A stretch of DNA of 64,000 nucleotides from Cantharellus purpuraceus (GCA_025174535.1 JALBUN010000003.1:1696501-1760500); one strand, 5' to 3'. Counted from the stretch's first letter, positions 32,247 through 45,205 are shown. A program made the numbers and translations. Notes: generated by a model not told the origin, from the sequence alone.

Positions 32247-35070
32247 ATGGTTGGGCGCCGCTCTGCACGACATGTGTCCTTTGTCCTCCTCGCAGAGTTT
32301 GACATTGATTCCGGCGCGAACCTGACACGCCAGTTTCCGCAGCCCTTGGGCGTCGCAAACGATCAGTGAGTGCCCTTGGTCTAGCCTTTGCAGTATACAG
32401 CTCATCTGGTGCTAGGCTGGTCGCTGAACTCATGATTCCCGACGGTGTGCATAGCCAGCAGGAGGATTGGACGATATTCATGCTTAATCAAACGCCCGAT
32501 AGCATCGTGGAACCCGTCATCGCAGATGCAGACTCTGTGAACGGCAACGAATCAGACCAAGATGATACGGAGCTGCTATATGTGCTTAATCTGGTGCGCA
32601 CAAAGCATGACAAGACCTTGCGAAGGCTAGTTGTTTGTTTCTCTCTCTTTTCTCTCTCTCGCATTTCTTATCCTTCAATATAGAGGCGCTGTAGTCAAGG
32701 CTCTGGCGATATGCACACGACATCCATTCATCCAGTTATTCAAGGTTCCTGTCTTTCTCAACGTAGCCTCTCAAGTCCTCTAATCATCTTGGTTATCAGC
32801 CCGTTCTGTGGTTAGCTCTTCAAGAATACTTCAATGACCCTTCGGATGACTGTATCACGCGCCTCTACGATGCTATCAATGCGATGGATATCTCGCTTGC
32901 ACCCACCCTCTCGCGAAATGAAAGGCTCATCATGCGCGCGTCAGAACGGAAGGATGTCTTTGCAGAAAAATTCATCGCTCGGATGACGGAGTCTGTGCCT
33001 GCGGAAGAAGACGGAACGGTGAACGGATCGGTCTCCTCGCATTCACAATCAGCTATCAACCTCTCTACGCGCTCCCGGACAGATAGTTTGAAAAGCGACA
33101 ACTCCAGCCGGTCGGCTGAGGGGTCTAACGCGTCCGTGGGCAGCAGCGCTGTCTGGGTAGGGGAAGGGAGCGCAAACGGTCATCAAGATACTCCGAGGGC
33201 GCGAGCATCATTGGATGATGGGTCCTATGTCCATCATTTCGCGACCATGTCCGTAGATTCCCACGCACCTTCATCCCACCGCATCGGACCGTCCCTAGAC
33301 ACGCATTTTTTCGAGACGACTATCACATACAAGAAAACAAAGTTAAACATTCGGCTACCGCTCTCTACATTTCCCGAAGAAGTTGGAGACGTACGTGCTT
33401 TGCGTTCGTTTGGCCTTGACTGCCTAACGTCTGTAGCAGTACTCGTTAATAGAACTCATTCGGACATTCTCTGCTCCTGGGGCTACTGTGTCAGGTCCAC
33501 TTCACTCGCATTTGCATACCAATGGCTCTCTGACGCACCCTATCATCCTTCTCTTCAACGCGCTTATCACCGGAAAGCGGATCATCTTTTTGGGATATGG
33601 TAAGCCAGCTCATCTAGTGGCCAACTACGTGCTCGCTGCATGTGCGCTTGGTTCTGGCTGCGGCTGTGTCCTGCGCGGCTTCACTGCTCGTGCATTCCCC
33701 TACACAAGCTTGGCTCATGAGGCCTCCCTCCAGTCTGTGTAAGTAACGATCATTAATGCATATACATCGCTGCCTGCTTCCTTGTTCTCATCTTCCGTCT
33801 AGCCCAGACTTCATTGCGGGCGTGACTAATCCGATTTTCGAGACCATGCCAATTTGGGATGTACTGTGTAACATCGAGACTCGCAAGATCAGCGTTAACA
33901 AAGACATTGGGTCGGCCCCTCCTCCACCGTCCCTGTTCCCCACACCTCCGCCCATTGTTCTGCGGTCTGGCACGGTCAGATCCGAAGGGTCAGGGTATGA
34001 CGAGGATGTTGTAGGACGGGCGCCTAGTCAGAAGGAGGGCAAGGACCCAGGAGGGAGAGACTTTGTTGCCAAATCTGATAATCCTGATAACCTGTTCATG
34101 GAAGATGTATGTCGCGTTCTCTTTGCCGTAGCGTCGCAGTTTAACGTGGGACATCTGTGCTGCAGATCTTGGCAGCGATCTCATATCATTTTGGGGAATC
34201 GCTGGTGCGCACGCGGTTCACCGAGTATGCAATGCGGTTCCTTAGGATCGCGGCGCGTTATGAGGAGGAGTTCTTGGGTTCGACGAGTATTGGATACCCC
34301 AGCTCGTTGTTCGAATTTCCCAATGCTAATGAACCAGGGGGAAGGTTAGGCGGCGGGTTGTCGTTCATGGATGAGATGTCCGGTGGAAAGGAGTTGTTGG
34401 CTAATGCAAGTCGCATAGAAGGTTGGCGGCATACAAAAAGTTATGAGTATTATAAGATGGTTTGTTCCTCATTGCTGACCTTTATTCGTATCAATGACGC
34501 GTGTTTCAGGATTTTCAACATCATTTGGAAACCAGGGCAATACAAGGGTTTGATGTCATGCACCAGCTATGGCGAATGCGGCATGCTAAGAACATGCCTG
34601 ATGCTGAGGTGGATCTGATCCTCCGGACCTTGGTGGACTCTGTGCAGACGTACGAGCAGGTCGTCGAGGTAAAATAGCCTTCGCGTATACCTGATATCAT
34701 TCTTACCTTCGCCGCATAGCTCTTATCGCTATTACCATCTCATGCTGGTGGCCTCATGCCTATCAGCTTTGGACTCTTCCATCAACAAGAGGCTATTCGT
34801 GAACTGGCCGTTGAATTATTGAACACACTTCGTGCATATCCTGTGCGTTTCTCGTTTGTTTGAATGTTTGTTATCAAAACTTAGGTGATTCTGCAGATTG
34901 GCGTTCAGTTCCTTCAAAGTCTGAACCACTTTCACAAGTACGCGTACGTGCGTCAGGCTCACGCGCGTGAAGCACGCATGACGCGGGACCAAGGCCAACT
35001 CTACCCGCCATCGTTTCCCAACTCGCGGACACCCTCCAATCGAAGCGAGTCTAGTCTGGGTGCAGGATAA
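32247..35070 (+). CDS. AFI1/MesA-type protein, Arf3-docking and SPA (DENN-like) domains
   Basis: The start is ATG 32247 ([20 protein letters not shown]). The N-terminal AFI1 domain continues across intron 1 with [20 protein letters not shown] and [14 protein letters not shown], then [20 protein letters not shown] and [21 protein letters not shown] Ser-rich linker follows. The SPA (stabilisation of polarity axis) domain then begins [20 protein letters not shown] and continues with [49 protein letters not shown] and [20 protein letters not shown], with helical exons ending in [10 protein letters not shown] at 35070. Yeast Afi1 recruits Arf3 to polarity sites, and Aspergillus MesA stabilises the polarity axis at hyphal tips. 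The intron at 32626-32683 seems to use a GC donor. About ten exons are implied. Confidence 0.85.
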
Positions 35071-35396
35071 TCTTTCCGTGGGTCTTCTATCGCGTATGGA
35101 CAGTTTGTTGGGAGGCTATCCTATGTGTTTCGTTGCTTAATCTCACTGACTTGGTATCATACTTTTGGTCATGCATGGTCACTTTGTTCTTATTGTCCCT
35201 TTTGGTTGCATGATAAATGTAACTGTATTTTTATGACTGGTGCAGGCCCCCGGTATACACGTTCTTATGGCCGTAATAAGAATGGTTGCGCATGGGTGCA
35301 TGACGCAATGTCGCGCGGGGCTGTGATCATGGTGCAAAGAGTCGGTCTAAATTCTACGATGGCCAGTCGGTTCAACGTATGTGCTAGGTGATGCAA
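35071..35396. other. Convergent intergenic region
   Basis: About 330 bp between the AFI1-type stop (+) and the caspase-like stop (-). Nothing is seen apart from the expected terminators. Confidence 0.4.
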
Positions 35397-37181
35397 TTAA
35401 AACGTGGACTCACGGGCTTTTGATGACTCCCAAGCTTTTGAGATGTTTTTAAAAAATCCCATTAACACATGACTAGGCCAGTGAAAACATACCTGTGGCT
35501 CCTGAATAACCCAGTCGTTTGGTGGGAGAGAACTGTTTACCCTGTGGCAACTAAGCTTAATGTCATTGCTATCACGAAGTAAGTAATACCATATACAGGA
35601 GTTGGCGGAGCACTTACCCAAGGCATTGAAGGATTTCTCTGTAGGTTCGATAGGGATTTTTTTCTGTTATACAGTGAACTTGGAATCCTCAACCCATACG
35701 GAATGGAAATACGTACTCAGAGTCGTTACGAATGCCTACCGATGGAAGAATTAGGTTACGTTTGGGATAAGGAAAGTTAGCGGCTTACTAACCTCCACCA
35801 TCACGCCGCCGTAAACATATTCGCCCTTCTCGATTGAATACGTTTCAAACCCATTTTGTCCATCAGCGCATGCAGACCAGGAGACCTTGATAGCATAGTT
35901 GATTTGATTGAGGTTCCTTTTAGCAATATTCGGCCCCCCACTCACAACATCTTTCAAGGGAGCTTGATCATGCACTTCATGATCAAAGGTCTCACCACGT
36001 ACTATCCAAGAGCCATGCCTCCAGCCGATACCTCTACATGGTCGTCGAGAATTTGCCGCAAAGTCTGATGCTGTTCCGAGCTTGAGCTGCTGGTTTGAAA
36101 GGATGTACAAGATAAAGGGTGATACCTAATGGGCCCCTCCCTATCTGATCGGGATCAAGGACGCTGGAGAAACTTTGAGGACGAGAATATGGAAGTAAGG
36201 AGACGCCATCTTCAGAATCGACATCCATTTGAGCAGCTGATAGTGGGCTTGCTGTTCTAACTGTCGAGATAATGTGCCCTTCAAATGCATTCGGAAGAAA
36301 CGGGGGACCGCAAAAGCGCGTATATGGAAGATCCAGGATGGTTCCCGAATGGCAGGTATCAAATAGAGCCTTTCAAACCGTCAGCCACCATAAATGCCTT
36401 CGATGGAGCGGTGCACTCATTCGTACAGTCAATCGGCAACTGGGGGGCAACCGTTGAACAAGAATTTCATTCATCTCCTGAGAAGTTCATGAGTCGATAT
36501 GACCTGGTGCACATCATTTGACGCCATTATTACGCACATCGTCCGTGATTATATTACTGTACCGGTCGCGATCATCTTCACGTCGATATTCGTCAAGCTG
36601 CCAGTCTATTGGCAAAATAACTATATCCCATCTGTTCCATTTCAGGGAGAGACCACACGGGGAAACAACTTACTTTCATCCAAGCCATCGTCTTCTGTAC
36701 CATTGAGGTTGGTAATCTGATCGCCATGTCCAGCATCTGGCCATTAATGATGCTCCATCACTAGGTTCATTGTAACATAGATATAGCCGGTTACTTACAA
36801 AAGAAAAACAAATTATCACCAGGTCTTGCATCATCAATCAGAGCATTCATGGCAGACAGCTAGGATTATGTCAACAAGTGTGCTGCATTATTCGACCCAA
36901 GTCAGACGCACTATGTTCGCTCTGGTGGGTCTCGTGTAACCTTCTGCGTCAAGCAAAATGGTGACGTCCTTGTAGTCATAATAAGCTTTAATAAATTGAG
37001 CGAAAAGAGAGCATCAACATAGCAGCTAGCAGGACGAACCTGTGAGCAAGTTAACGATCTTTGACACATCGTTGTGTGACCCTACCAACGTAAAATCGGG
37101 GGGATTGCCAAGGGGTCCGCGTTGATTGTCATATGCGATCCCCACGCAGAGGGCTTTCTTGCGTATATTCGCGGGGAACAT
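35397..37181 (-). CDS. Caspase-like (metacaspase, peptidase C14) protein
   Basis: Hand splicing from ATG 37181 gives a caspase fold in order: IRKKALCVGIAYDNQRGPLG (first strand), VSKIVNLLT, YYDYKDVTILLDAEGYTRPT, LSAMNALIDDARPGDNLFFF, YAGHGDQ (catalytic His, 36720-36745), RLPPSCRLT, ALFDTCHSGTILDLPY (catalytic Cys in D-x-C-H-S-G, near 36345), later ISTVRTASPLSAAQ, and INYAIKVSWSACADGQNGFE, the SWSAC substrate-pocket strand. The C-terminus ends at 35397 after SNDIKLSCHRVNS and EPQ. Both dyad residues are present. The usual Pro/Gln-rich N-terminal prodomain of type I metacaspases is absent, since the core begins 6 residues after Met. Metacaspases cleave after Arg/Lys and act in protein quality control and cell death. 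Ten or so exons are implied and some C-terminal joins remain uncertain. Confidence 0.75.
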
Positions 37182-37554
37182 GGTTCTGGTCGCAGCCAGG
37201 TCTCTGTGGTCGAATTATATATTACTGGACATTCGGGTGCGCACAAGGTGTAGGTATAAGGGTGTCGAAGCATGTTGGTATGAAGACAATCGTCTTGTGA
37301 GAGTCGCCTTTGTGATTCTTAAGCTGTAGATGGGTCATTATAACCTGATGGAAACCCGTCACGCGTCGTTAGTTACCTAGATATTGTATTTTTCTGGTTT
37401 GCGACGCGTTTGCCATTGTTCCCTTCCACCTTCTCTGAACCATGAGATTTGATATGAGATATCGATTTGCTATTATGTCTCATGTCGGGACCGATCCACG
37501 CGGAGACATACTGAGATGCAGCGAAACTGCGAACTGGTGGAAAGGTTTTGAGCG
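37182..37554. other. Intergenic region upstream of the caspase-like gene
   Basis: About 370 bp presumably hold the caspase-like promoter. No gene is seen. Confidence 0.35.
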
Positions 37555-37680
37555 CTAAAGTGCTGATGCGGATGGCCTAGCACCGGAAGACCGAGAACTG
37601 GAAGCACCTGCAGTGTTCGTCCTAGCCTCCGTGAGGGCATTCTCGAGCTCACGGATGCGCTTATCCTGCTTCTCACAGTA
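37555..37680 (-). pseudogene. Coiled-coil C-terminal fragment, copy 1
   Basis: The minus frame reads EKQDKRIRELENALTEART, then a Ser/Ala-rich tail, and stops at 37555. It is an inverted relative of the plus-strand fragment at 37905-38041, with about three quarters nucleotide identity over about 100 bp. An upstream exon on this strand (up to about 37880) may contain KKAEDYRQRRMSVGDK, but a full gene could not be assembled. Family unknown: only a short heptad-like coiled coil is visible. Confidence 0.45.
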
Positions 37681-37904
37681 ACAGTCTGACAGCAGTTATC
37701 TCTCCAAGGTGAGATTCGTCACTGAAACAAATCCTGGTTGAACAAGGTTTACGTACATGCCATACAACCGATGTTTTATCACCAACAGACATACGCCTTT
37801 GACGGTAGTCCTCCGCCTTCTTCTCGCGACCACTCTTCCATGAGAACTTGCAGGACGTTATCAATAATAACCAGAAACGCATCAGGTGAGTATCCGATTA
37901 TTCG

Positions 37905-38041
37905 ACAAGCTCGCAGATCTAAAACGCCGGCAGACCATTAAGGAGCAGGATAAGCGCATCCGTGGGCTCGAGAATGCTCTCACGGATACCAAGAAGAACA
38001 CGGAAGGGACCCCCACTTCTAGGTCTTTCGGTGCAGCATAG
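37905..38041 (+). pseudogene. Coiled-coil C-terminal fragment, copy 2 (inverted)
   Basis: The plus frame reads LADLKRRQTIKEQDKRIRGL, ENALTDTKKNTEG, then TSRSFGAA and stop at 38039-38041. The shared core AGGATAAGCGCATCCGTG followed by GCTCGAGAATGC is repeated in opposite orientation at about 37640. The upstream part is not in frame with a recognisable start. Confidence 0.45.
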
Positions 38042-39190
38042 GCAGACACGGCGGGGCACAGTTTCCACGCATCCCACACACAAGGCTCATGTCAGCTGCC
38101 GTTGACCACCGTGCACACTGACGATGAGTAGGGATCTTAGTCATTATGTTCGGTATGGTAATAGTCCCTTCTCTGAAGGACATTGTGATGACGGGGGCCA
38201 GCTCGCACGTGATCACCATAGAAGACATGTTCAGGGATCACCCCTTCTAAAGCAGCGATTTTGCCGAAGCGTACACCGGTGAGAATAGGGAGGGAGTGTA
38301 ACGACCTACCAGTGGGTCACAGACGGATCTCTCACAACTCCCACAACTACTCAGACCCGTAGGAGAGTGACTGCCGTTTTCACAATGTCAGATAAGGAGA
38401 AGTTTTTGACCCCAAGCCTCACTTGTTTCAACTTGCTCTATTAGTTGCTCCGAGTACACAAATGACTCCGCTTCGCGTTTTACATATTTTGAACGCCGCA
38501 AATGCTGATGCTGATGGTCACTTGCTATTCTTCTCAAATCTTACTTTGAGGATGGCTGGAAATTGTTCCGCTAATTCTAGTTCTGCAATATCTCATTCTC
38601 CTAGAGGGCATATGAGTGTTGTAGCCTTGTAGGACTGGTAAGCGACTGGCTGCAAGGGAAGATGACGTCGAAGATGGTGTATTATCACCACTGATCTACC
38701 TTGTGAAGGCTCGTGCTACCCAAGGGTACAAAGCCAGGTAAGCGACTCTTCAATGAAATGATAGTTGTACACTGTCACAGGAGTCTGAAGGGCATATTTG
38801 GCGATCCAACAAACCCCTGGCGCAAAGACACGATTCTGGAAGTATAAAGCATTCTTGCAGTAGTTCGTGCACGAAGCTCATCGTGCAGCTGATGATATAT
38901 GTTGACCGAGGACACCGACAATGGTTTGTAAGAGATACTCCAAGTATTCCACTTTAGGTCTTCCAAGCAATGCCGGGATGCCATATTGACATATCAAAGG
39001 TCGAGTGCCTATGGCTACTCACTAAGAACAATGCCTTTACAACTTCTAATATATGTTGTGGCAATTAAAAGTCCTTTTTTACCGCTAGACACTACGGACA
39101 AGTGTGCAATACCTAAATGGAGTGATAGACAGTCTTCAAACGACAAAGGGTTACACCGAAGCCCTGACGTGTCGCTTAGGTGGAAGAGAA
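38042..39190. other. Intergenic region
   Basis: About 1.15 kb with no supported gene. Frames are under 70 codons and have no domain. Confidence 0.4.
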
Positions 39191-39854
39191 TCAAATAATA
39201 GTCGTGAGAGCTTCCAAGGCAGATTTGATGGAGCTGATGAAGTTCAACAGCCGTAACCGAGTTTGTTCTGCGTGCAAACAAAAAGCGGAGGAGTTCATGA
39301 GTGATGACGCGAAACAAGAACAATAAAATAAAGCGAAGCAGAGAGGCTTGGATGAGTTGTAGTCGGCGATTCCGTTGCCTACCAAAGAAGGGGAACCTGC
39401 CTTGTTCTTCTTCCGTCCTTTTGACTTGTTCCATGCGGTCTACAAGAGCGTCTCCAGTGGCGTCTTGTTCTGAAACAGGTCGTGCCAATGCCCATGCGCG
39501 CACTTCGAGCATAGCAGACAACAACATATCATTGAACTCTGCAAAGAAGTGGTAAAGGTTCAGACATTGGCATAGTCTCGCGATTCAGAATGGTAGCATA
39601 TTCGGAGAGCATGTATTGGACATTGTGCATTATCGTTTCTATTTCGTGCACGAGATTGCAGTGATGCTGAACATACCAGCTTCATACTGCGACAATCGGG
39701 TAAATTCAGTGTCATAAGCCAGCGTAACACTCTGAACGTCCAAGGACTTGAAGGGCGTTCTTAAGCCTTCCTCAATGCTTTTTTTCTTTTCATCTTGGGT
39801 AGAAGATGTTTGCTGAGGGGAATTGAGGGGTGTGGGAGCTTGGCTCGAAGTCAT
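39191..39854 (-). CDS. Small helical protein of unknown function
   Basis: I do not recognise the family. The start is ATG 39854 (MTSSQAPTPLNSPQQTSSTQ). A Ser/Pro/Gln-rich head is followed by charged helices (DEKKKSIEEGLRTPFKSLD, VTLAYDTEFTRLSQYEA), an exon with MLLSAMLEVRAWALARPVSE and DRMEQVKRTEEEQGRFPFF, and a last exon with QTRLRLLNFISSIKSALEAL, stopping at 39191. Two introns have good sites: GTATGT near 39677 (acceptor at CTTTGCAG) and GTAGGC near 39382 (acceptor TGCACGCAG). The result is about 140 residues, soluble and mostly helical. It is divergent from alpha-COP with a 237-bp gap. The first intron could instead be two introns around a short exon. Confidence 0.5.
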
Positions 39855-40091
39855 GGTAGTCTGACAGGGAGTGCTAGACAAGACCAAACAGTAGCCCACT
39901 ACAATACATAGGCGTTCTCCCTCCACGTATCAACAGTGTCCTGCTCGTTGTGTTCAACGATTCCTATCTGCGCAGGATCGTTGTGATTCTGACTATACAC
40001 CAACTCGGGTTCTCTTTATAGTCAATTTTAAGAACCTTCTACCCAACGCCACTTTCCCTCTGGCCCAACTTTACCTGCTTCCCACGCGCGC

Positions 40092-43000
40092 ATGAATTTG
40101 CTCACCAAATTTGAATCGAAAAGCAATAGGGTCAAAGGTCAGTCATTTCTCTCGCCAACCCTTTGTCGAGGCTGACACGTCTGCTGCAGGCCTCGCCTTC
40201 CATCCCACACGGCCCTTACTTGCCGCATCATTGCATAATGGTAGCGTCCAGCTATGGAATTATCAGATGGGGACTCTTGTTGATAGATTTGACGAACATG
40301 ATGGTAAATCAATGGATTTGACATGGTAGTATGTGTATCACAACCAATTGTAGGCCCCGTTAGAGGTGTAGCCATTCACCCCAGTCGGCCATTGCTTGTT
40401 ACGGGAGGTGACGATTATAAGGTTAAAGTCTGGGGTAGGTGTCGTTCTTCACAGTTTAATTTCTCTGAATCCTTGCGGTTACAGATATACGCCCTCAAAG
40501 TCGTCGTTGTCTTTTTACCTTACATGGTCACCTTGACTATGTTCGAACTGTGCAGTTTCACCATGAAATGCCTTGGATTGTAAGCGGTGTTTTGTTATGT
40601 TCTATGCGGATGGTTGAGCTTGTTCTGTCAAGTTATCTGCATCAGACGACCAGACAATTCGGATTTGGAATAGCACATCCCGCAACTGTATTGCAATCCT
40701 GACTGGCCACTCTCATTACATCATGTCTGCCCAATTTCACCCCAAGGAAGACCTTGTAGTTTCTGCCTCAATGGACCAAACTGTCCGAGTTTGGGATGTC
40801 TCTGGATTACGCAGAAGTACTCCCAATACCCAGCCTGGGACATTTGACACATTTGATACGTTTTCAACTGTGAAGTATGTCCTTGAGGGGCATGACCGTG
40901 GCGTCAACTTTGCGGCCTTTCACCCGACTCTTCCCCTCATTGTCTCTGCCGCCGACGACAGGCAGATCAAACTTTGGAGAATGAGTGAAACCAAAGCGTG
41001 GGAGGTCGATACGTGTCGAGGACATTTTAATAACGTATCGGGTGCGCTTTTCCATCCTCGACATGAACTGATTCTATCCGTCGGAGAGGACAAGACTATC
41101 CGTGTTTGGGACATGGCCAAGCGTACTGCGCTCCAGACTTTCCGGCGGGAGCATGATCGGTTCTGGTTCTTGGCATGTCATCCTGAACTCAATTTGTTTG
41201 CAGCAGGTGCGTAAATCTGCTACAAACCGAGTATGCCAGTTCATTTTGTTGCAGGTCATGACAATGGTCTCATCGTATTTAAACTTGAGCGCGAACGCCC
41301 TGCATTCACACTCCACCTCGACAATCTGTATTATATTCGGGACAAATACGTCCGACAACATGATCTTAACACTGGTGCAGATGTGGGAGTCCTCAGTGTA
41401 CGGAAGCTCGGTAACCAGTATCTTCAGCCACGGACGCTCAGTTATAATCCCGCCGAACGATCCGTGATCACTACATCGAACGCTGATAATGGCATCTACG
41501 AGCTTGTTGCGCTTCCCAAGGACGTTGGCGGAGAGTTGCGTGATTCGACTAGCGACGGGAAGCGAGGCTCTGCCTCAAGTGCCATCTTCGTTGCACGCAA
41601 TCGCTTTGCCGTGCTCAATAAAACATCTCAGGTGCATACTCCTTGTTGATCCTTAGTGAGATGCTTCTGACAAGCAAGCGCCAGATGATTGAAATCCGGG
41701 ACTTGTCAAATTCAATTACGAAAACCGTGAAACCGCCGGTGCAAACTAACGACATTTTCTACGGCGGCACGGCAAGCCTTTTGCTGAGTTCGCCTACTGC
41801 AGTCCTATTGTACGACATACAGCAGCAAAAAGTACTTGCCGAAATCGCGACTCCTCCTGTGAAGTACGTGGTATGGAGCACAGATGGCATGCTCGTCGCG
41901 TTGTTGAGCAAACATAGTTGGTCTTCATTGTATCCTATTTTGAGATGTTGTTAATTATATCCAACAGCCATTACCATCGCGAACAAGACTTTAGGTCAGA
42001 GCAGTCTCATTCATGAGACTATTCGCATAAAGTCTGGCGCGTGGGATGATAGTGGTGTATTCCTCTACTCTACTCTCAACCATATCAAGTATACTCTTCC
42101 TCAAGGGTTAGTGGCTCCTCCTTTCTTATGTTTTATAACTCACATAAGAGTATAGAGATAATGGCATTATTCGAACGCTTGATCAGCCAGTTTATCTTAC
42201 ACGGGTCAAGGGAAAGACTCTTCATTGTTTAGACCGTAGCGCTCGCCCTCGCACGATCTCGATAGATCCAACTGAGTATCGCTTCAAGCTTGCCCTCACC
42301 CGCAACAATTATGATGAGGTGTTGCATATCATCCGCACTTCGAACTTGGTTGGTCAAGGCATCATTGCATACCTACAAAAGAAAGGTTTCCCGGAGGTGG
42401 GCTTTCAATTACCACTTGGAAGAGGTTGCGTGTCATACTCATCTCAAGGCGACAGATTGCGCTTCATTTTGTCCAGGATAAAACTACTCGATTTGACCTA
42501 GCTGTTGAATGTGGGAACCTGGATGTCGCCCTTGAGACGGCTCGTGCCATTGACAGACCAGAGTGTTGGAACCGTTTAGCGCAGCAGGCCCTCAAGCAAG
42601 GCAATCACAAAGTGCGTGAAATGTTGACTTCTCACTTCACCGCTTCTCACGTTGAAACTATGCATAGATTGTTGAAAAGGCATATCAACAGATCAAGAGC
42701 TTTGATCGCTTGTCATTTTTATACCTTGCCACCGGTAGCACAGACAAACTTGCTAAGATGCAAAAGATTGCTGAATCAAGAGGAGATCAAATGTCACGGT
42801 TCCATAATGCGCTGTATGCTGGAGATGTCGAGGGTCGGATAAACGTCTTACGAGATGTAGGGCTTCGTAAGTTCGCATTCTTCAAACTTGTGTCGATTCT
42901 CACATGCCATGCTCTTATTTTTAGATCCATTGGCATATCTTACCGCTAAAACGAACGGATTCACCGATCTCGCACAGGAGATTCTTGAAGAGGCAGGTCT

Positions 43001-44460
43001 GACTGAAGTTGACATAGAAGATGTGCCAACATTTGGTCCTTCAACGTTAAAACCTCCGCCGATTGTGACCGCGACTCCCCAAATTGTCTGGCCTTCATTA
43101 TCAGCGGGCGAGAACTTCTTCGAGAAAGCGCTTGTCAACGGACACATTGAAGAGTCGGGGGAGACTCCGTATGTAAACGGCATCGATGGCGGTCCTGGTG
43201 CATCGGGTGCCGATGACTGGATGGGAGGCGACGATGGTGTGGTGGAAGATGATGAAGTTGAAGATGCGACTGGTTGGGACGTTGACACCGAGGACATCGT
43301 GGCCCATGCTGAGATTGGAGAAGAAGTGGTGGAAGATGCCGATGGGGGGGCTGGGGCAGGTGCAACACCTGGAGTAAGTGAGACGGAGCTCTGGGTTCGG
43401 AACTCGCCTTTCGCACCCGATCATGTGGCCGCTGGTTCATTTGAGACTGCTATGCAGGTGTGTTTTTTTTTGTATCCGTTATTTCATCTAACAAGCGCAA
43501 TCTCCAGTTGCTCAATCGACAACATGGCGTTGTTGCTTTCGAGGCTTTGAAGCCTCTCTTTCTGTCGATTTACCGCGCGTCGCACGCATACCTATCGCCC
43601 AATGCATCCCTTCCGCCATTGCAGCTACATATTCGGCGAAACATCGAGGAATCGTCTGCCACCCGTGTTGTGCCAGTTGCTGTTCGCCCCATCTCCTCCA
43701 TCAAAGCCGACTTGCGTGAAGCAAGTCGTGCGCTAGCAATGGCCAAACTATCGGATGCAGAAGCGGCTCTCCGCACCATCTTACAGACCCTCCTTCTCGT
43801 TGTCGTCACGACGGACGAGGATGCAAAAGAGGTACGTCATTTGAGAGCCTTGTGTCCACATTTTATTCATCAAGCCGGCGTTCTGCAGTGGCGTAATCTC
43901 GTGACATCAGCGAAGGAATATTTGCTCGGCGTCTTAATCGAGCTTGAGCGACGCAGGGTGGCTCAGGACGAACCTGATAATGTTCAACGGAACCTCGAGC
44001 TCGCTGTGTACTTCACCCACTGCAAATTACAACCTCAGCATCTGCAGATTGCTCTGCGGAGTGCCATGCGGATTTTCTCGAAAGCAAATAACCATGCCAC
44101 TGCCGCTAAGCTTGCAAGAAGACTGTTGGATCTGCAACCTGATGCCAAGGTTGTTGCCAATGTAAGCCTTTCTTCTCTAATCACCATCAGATTCACGCTG
44201 ACTATTGTCTGCTTCAGGCTCGACAGGTACTCGCGGCTGGAGAACGCAACCCTCGGAATGCCCTCGAAATATCCTATGACGAGTTCACCGAATTTGAAAT
44301 CTGCGGTGTGACATTCACGCCAATATACAAAGGTTCACCGTCGGTGCAATGTCCCTATACCGGAGCCTTTTACCTTCCCGAGTACAAGGGGAAGCTGGAT
44401 TCATTGACCCGGCTCACAGAAATTGGCGCCCCATCAAGCGGACTTCCCGCGCCGCGGTGA
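40092..44460 (+). CDS. COP1: Coatomer subunit alpha (alpha-COP)
   Basis: The start is ATG 40092 ([20 protein letters not shown]). The N-terminal seven-bladed WD40 propeller is clear ([83 protein letters not shown]). The WD-associated region follows ([40 protein letters not shown], then [20 protein letters not shown] and [20 protein letters not shown]). Then come an acidic linker and the COPI C-terminal domain ([60 protein letters not shown]). The stop at 44458-44460 follows GLPAPR, which is close to the family's usual end. Total is about 1,200 residues from about 20 exons. Alpha-COP is the COPI coat subunit that recognises K(X)KXX cargo tails for Golgi-to-ER retrieval. Confidence 0.95.
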
Positions 44461-45205
44461 TACAAGCATGATAGACCTATTACTCAAGTATAAAAACGAC
44501 CGTTGGCTCGGTGTAGATAATAGCCTTACTCAATTCTACGATTTTTTATTGCCTCTAAAAAACTCGATCGGCATGCTTCTAGCTATCGGCCACCGAATCC
44601 TTAGTTCTCGGAGAAAAAGTAAGAATTGAGCAGGATTTTCTGTATCGTAAATCGTAGTCGTCATGCTGCGGTACGACCTGAACATTGTCATGCTGAGTAT
44701 TATAGTATTATTCTACTAGGTGATGTGCATCGTATACAACCCCGTTCTGCTATTCAAATTCGATCTGAGAAGTGGTTCATCGCTCAAAGAGTTATAATCA
44801 GCAGCAGGTCAAATTATTGTAAGAAAAGCATTGGACGACTGTACCGACTCGTACAGTTGCGGACAAGCAAACACGACAAAAATCTCTAGGCCCACCTGGA
44901 AAACTTGGGTATATATTAGGCTCATTTTGACCCACCGAATCCATATCCAAAAGCAGTTTCTTGCGGAAAAAATTTTTGCTCGTCTTTTACCCCAATTGCA
45001 AGTGCTGTCTATAGCTCCCGCGAAACGCATGCCTATTCAACAAATCCTTGTGCAGCGATAATGATGAGCAATGTGGTCTGTTCACTAGCGGTATTCGTAC
45101 ATGAGTTTTGTTCGAAGGAGATGGATAGATGAGGGCGACGCAATACACATACGACGTGGCATGTCTAGGTGCGAAGTCGTGCTAGAGCACTGATATCATG
45201 ATGAG
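44461..45205. other. Intergenic region
   Basis: About 740 bp downstream of alpha-COP, without a supported gene. It ends with the 8-bp target duplication ATGATGAG (45198-45205) of the hAT element. Confidence 0.45.
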
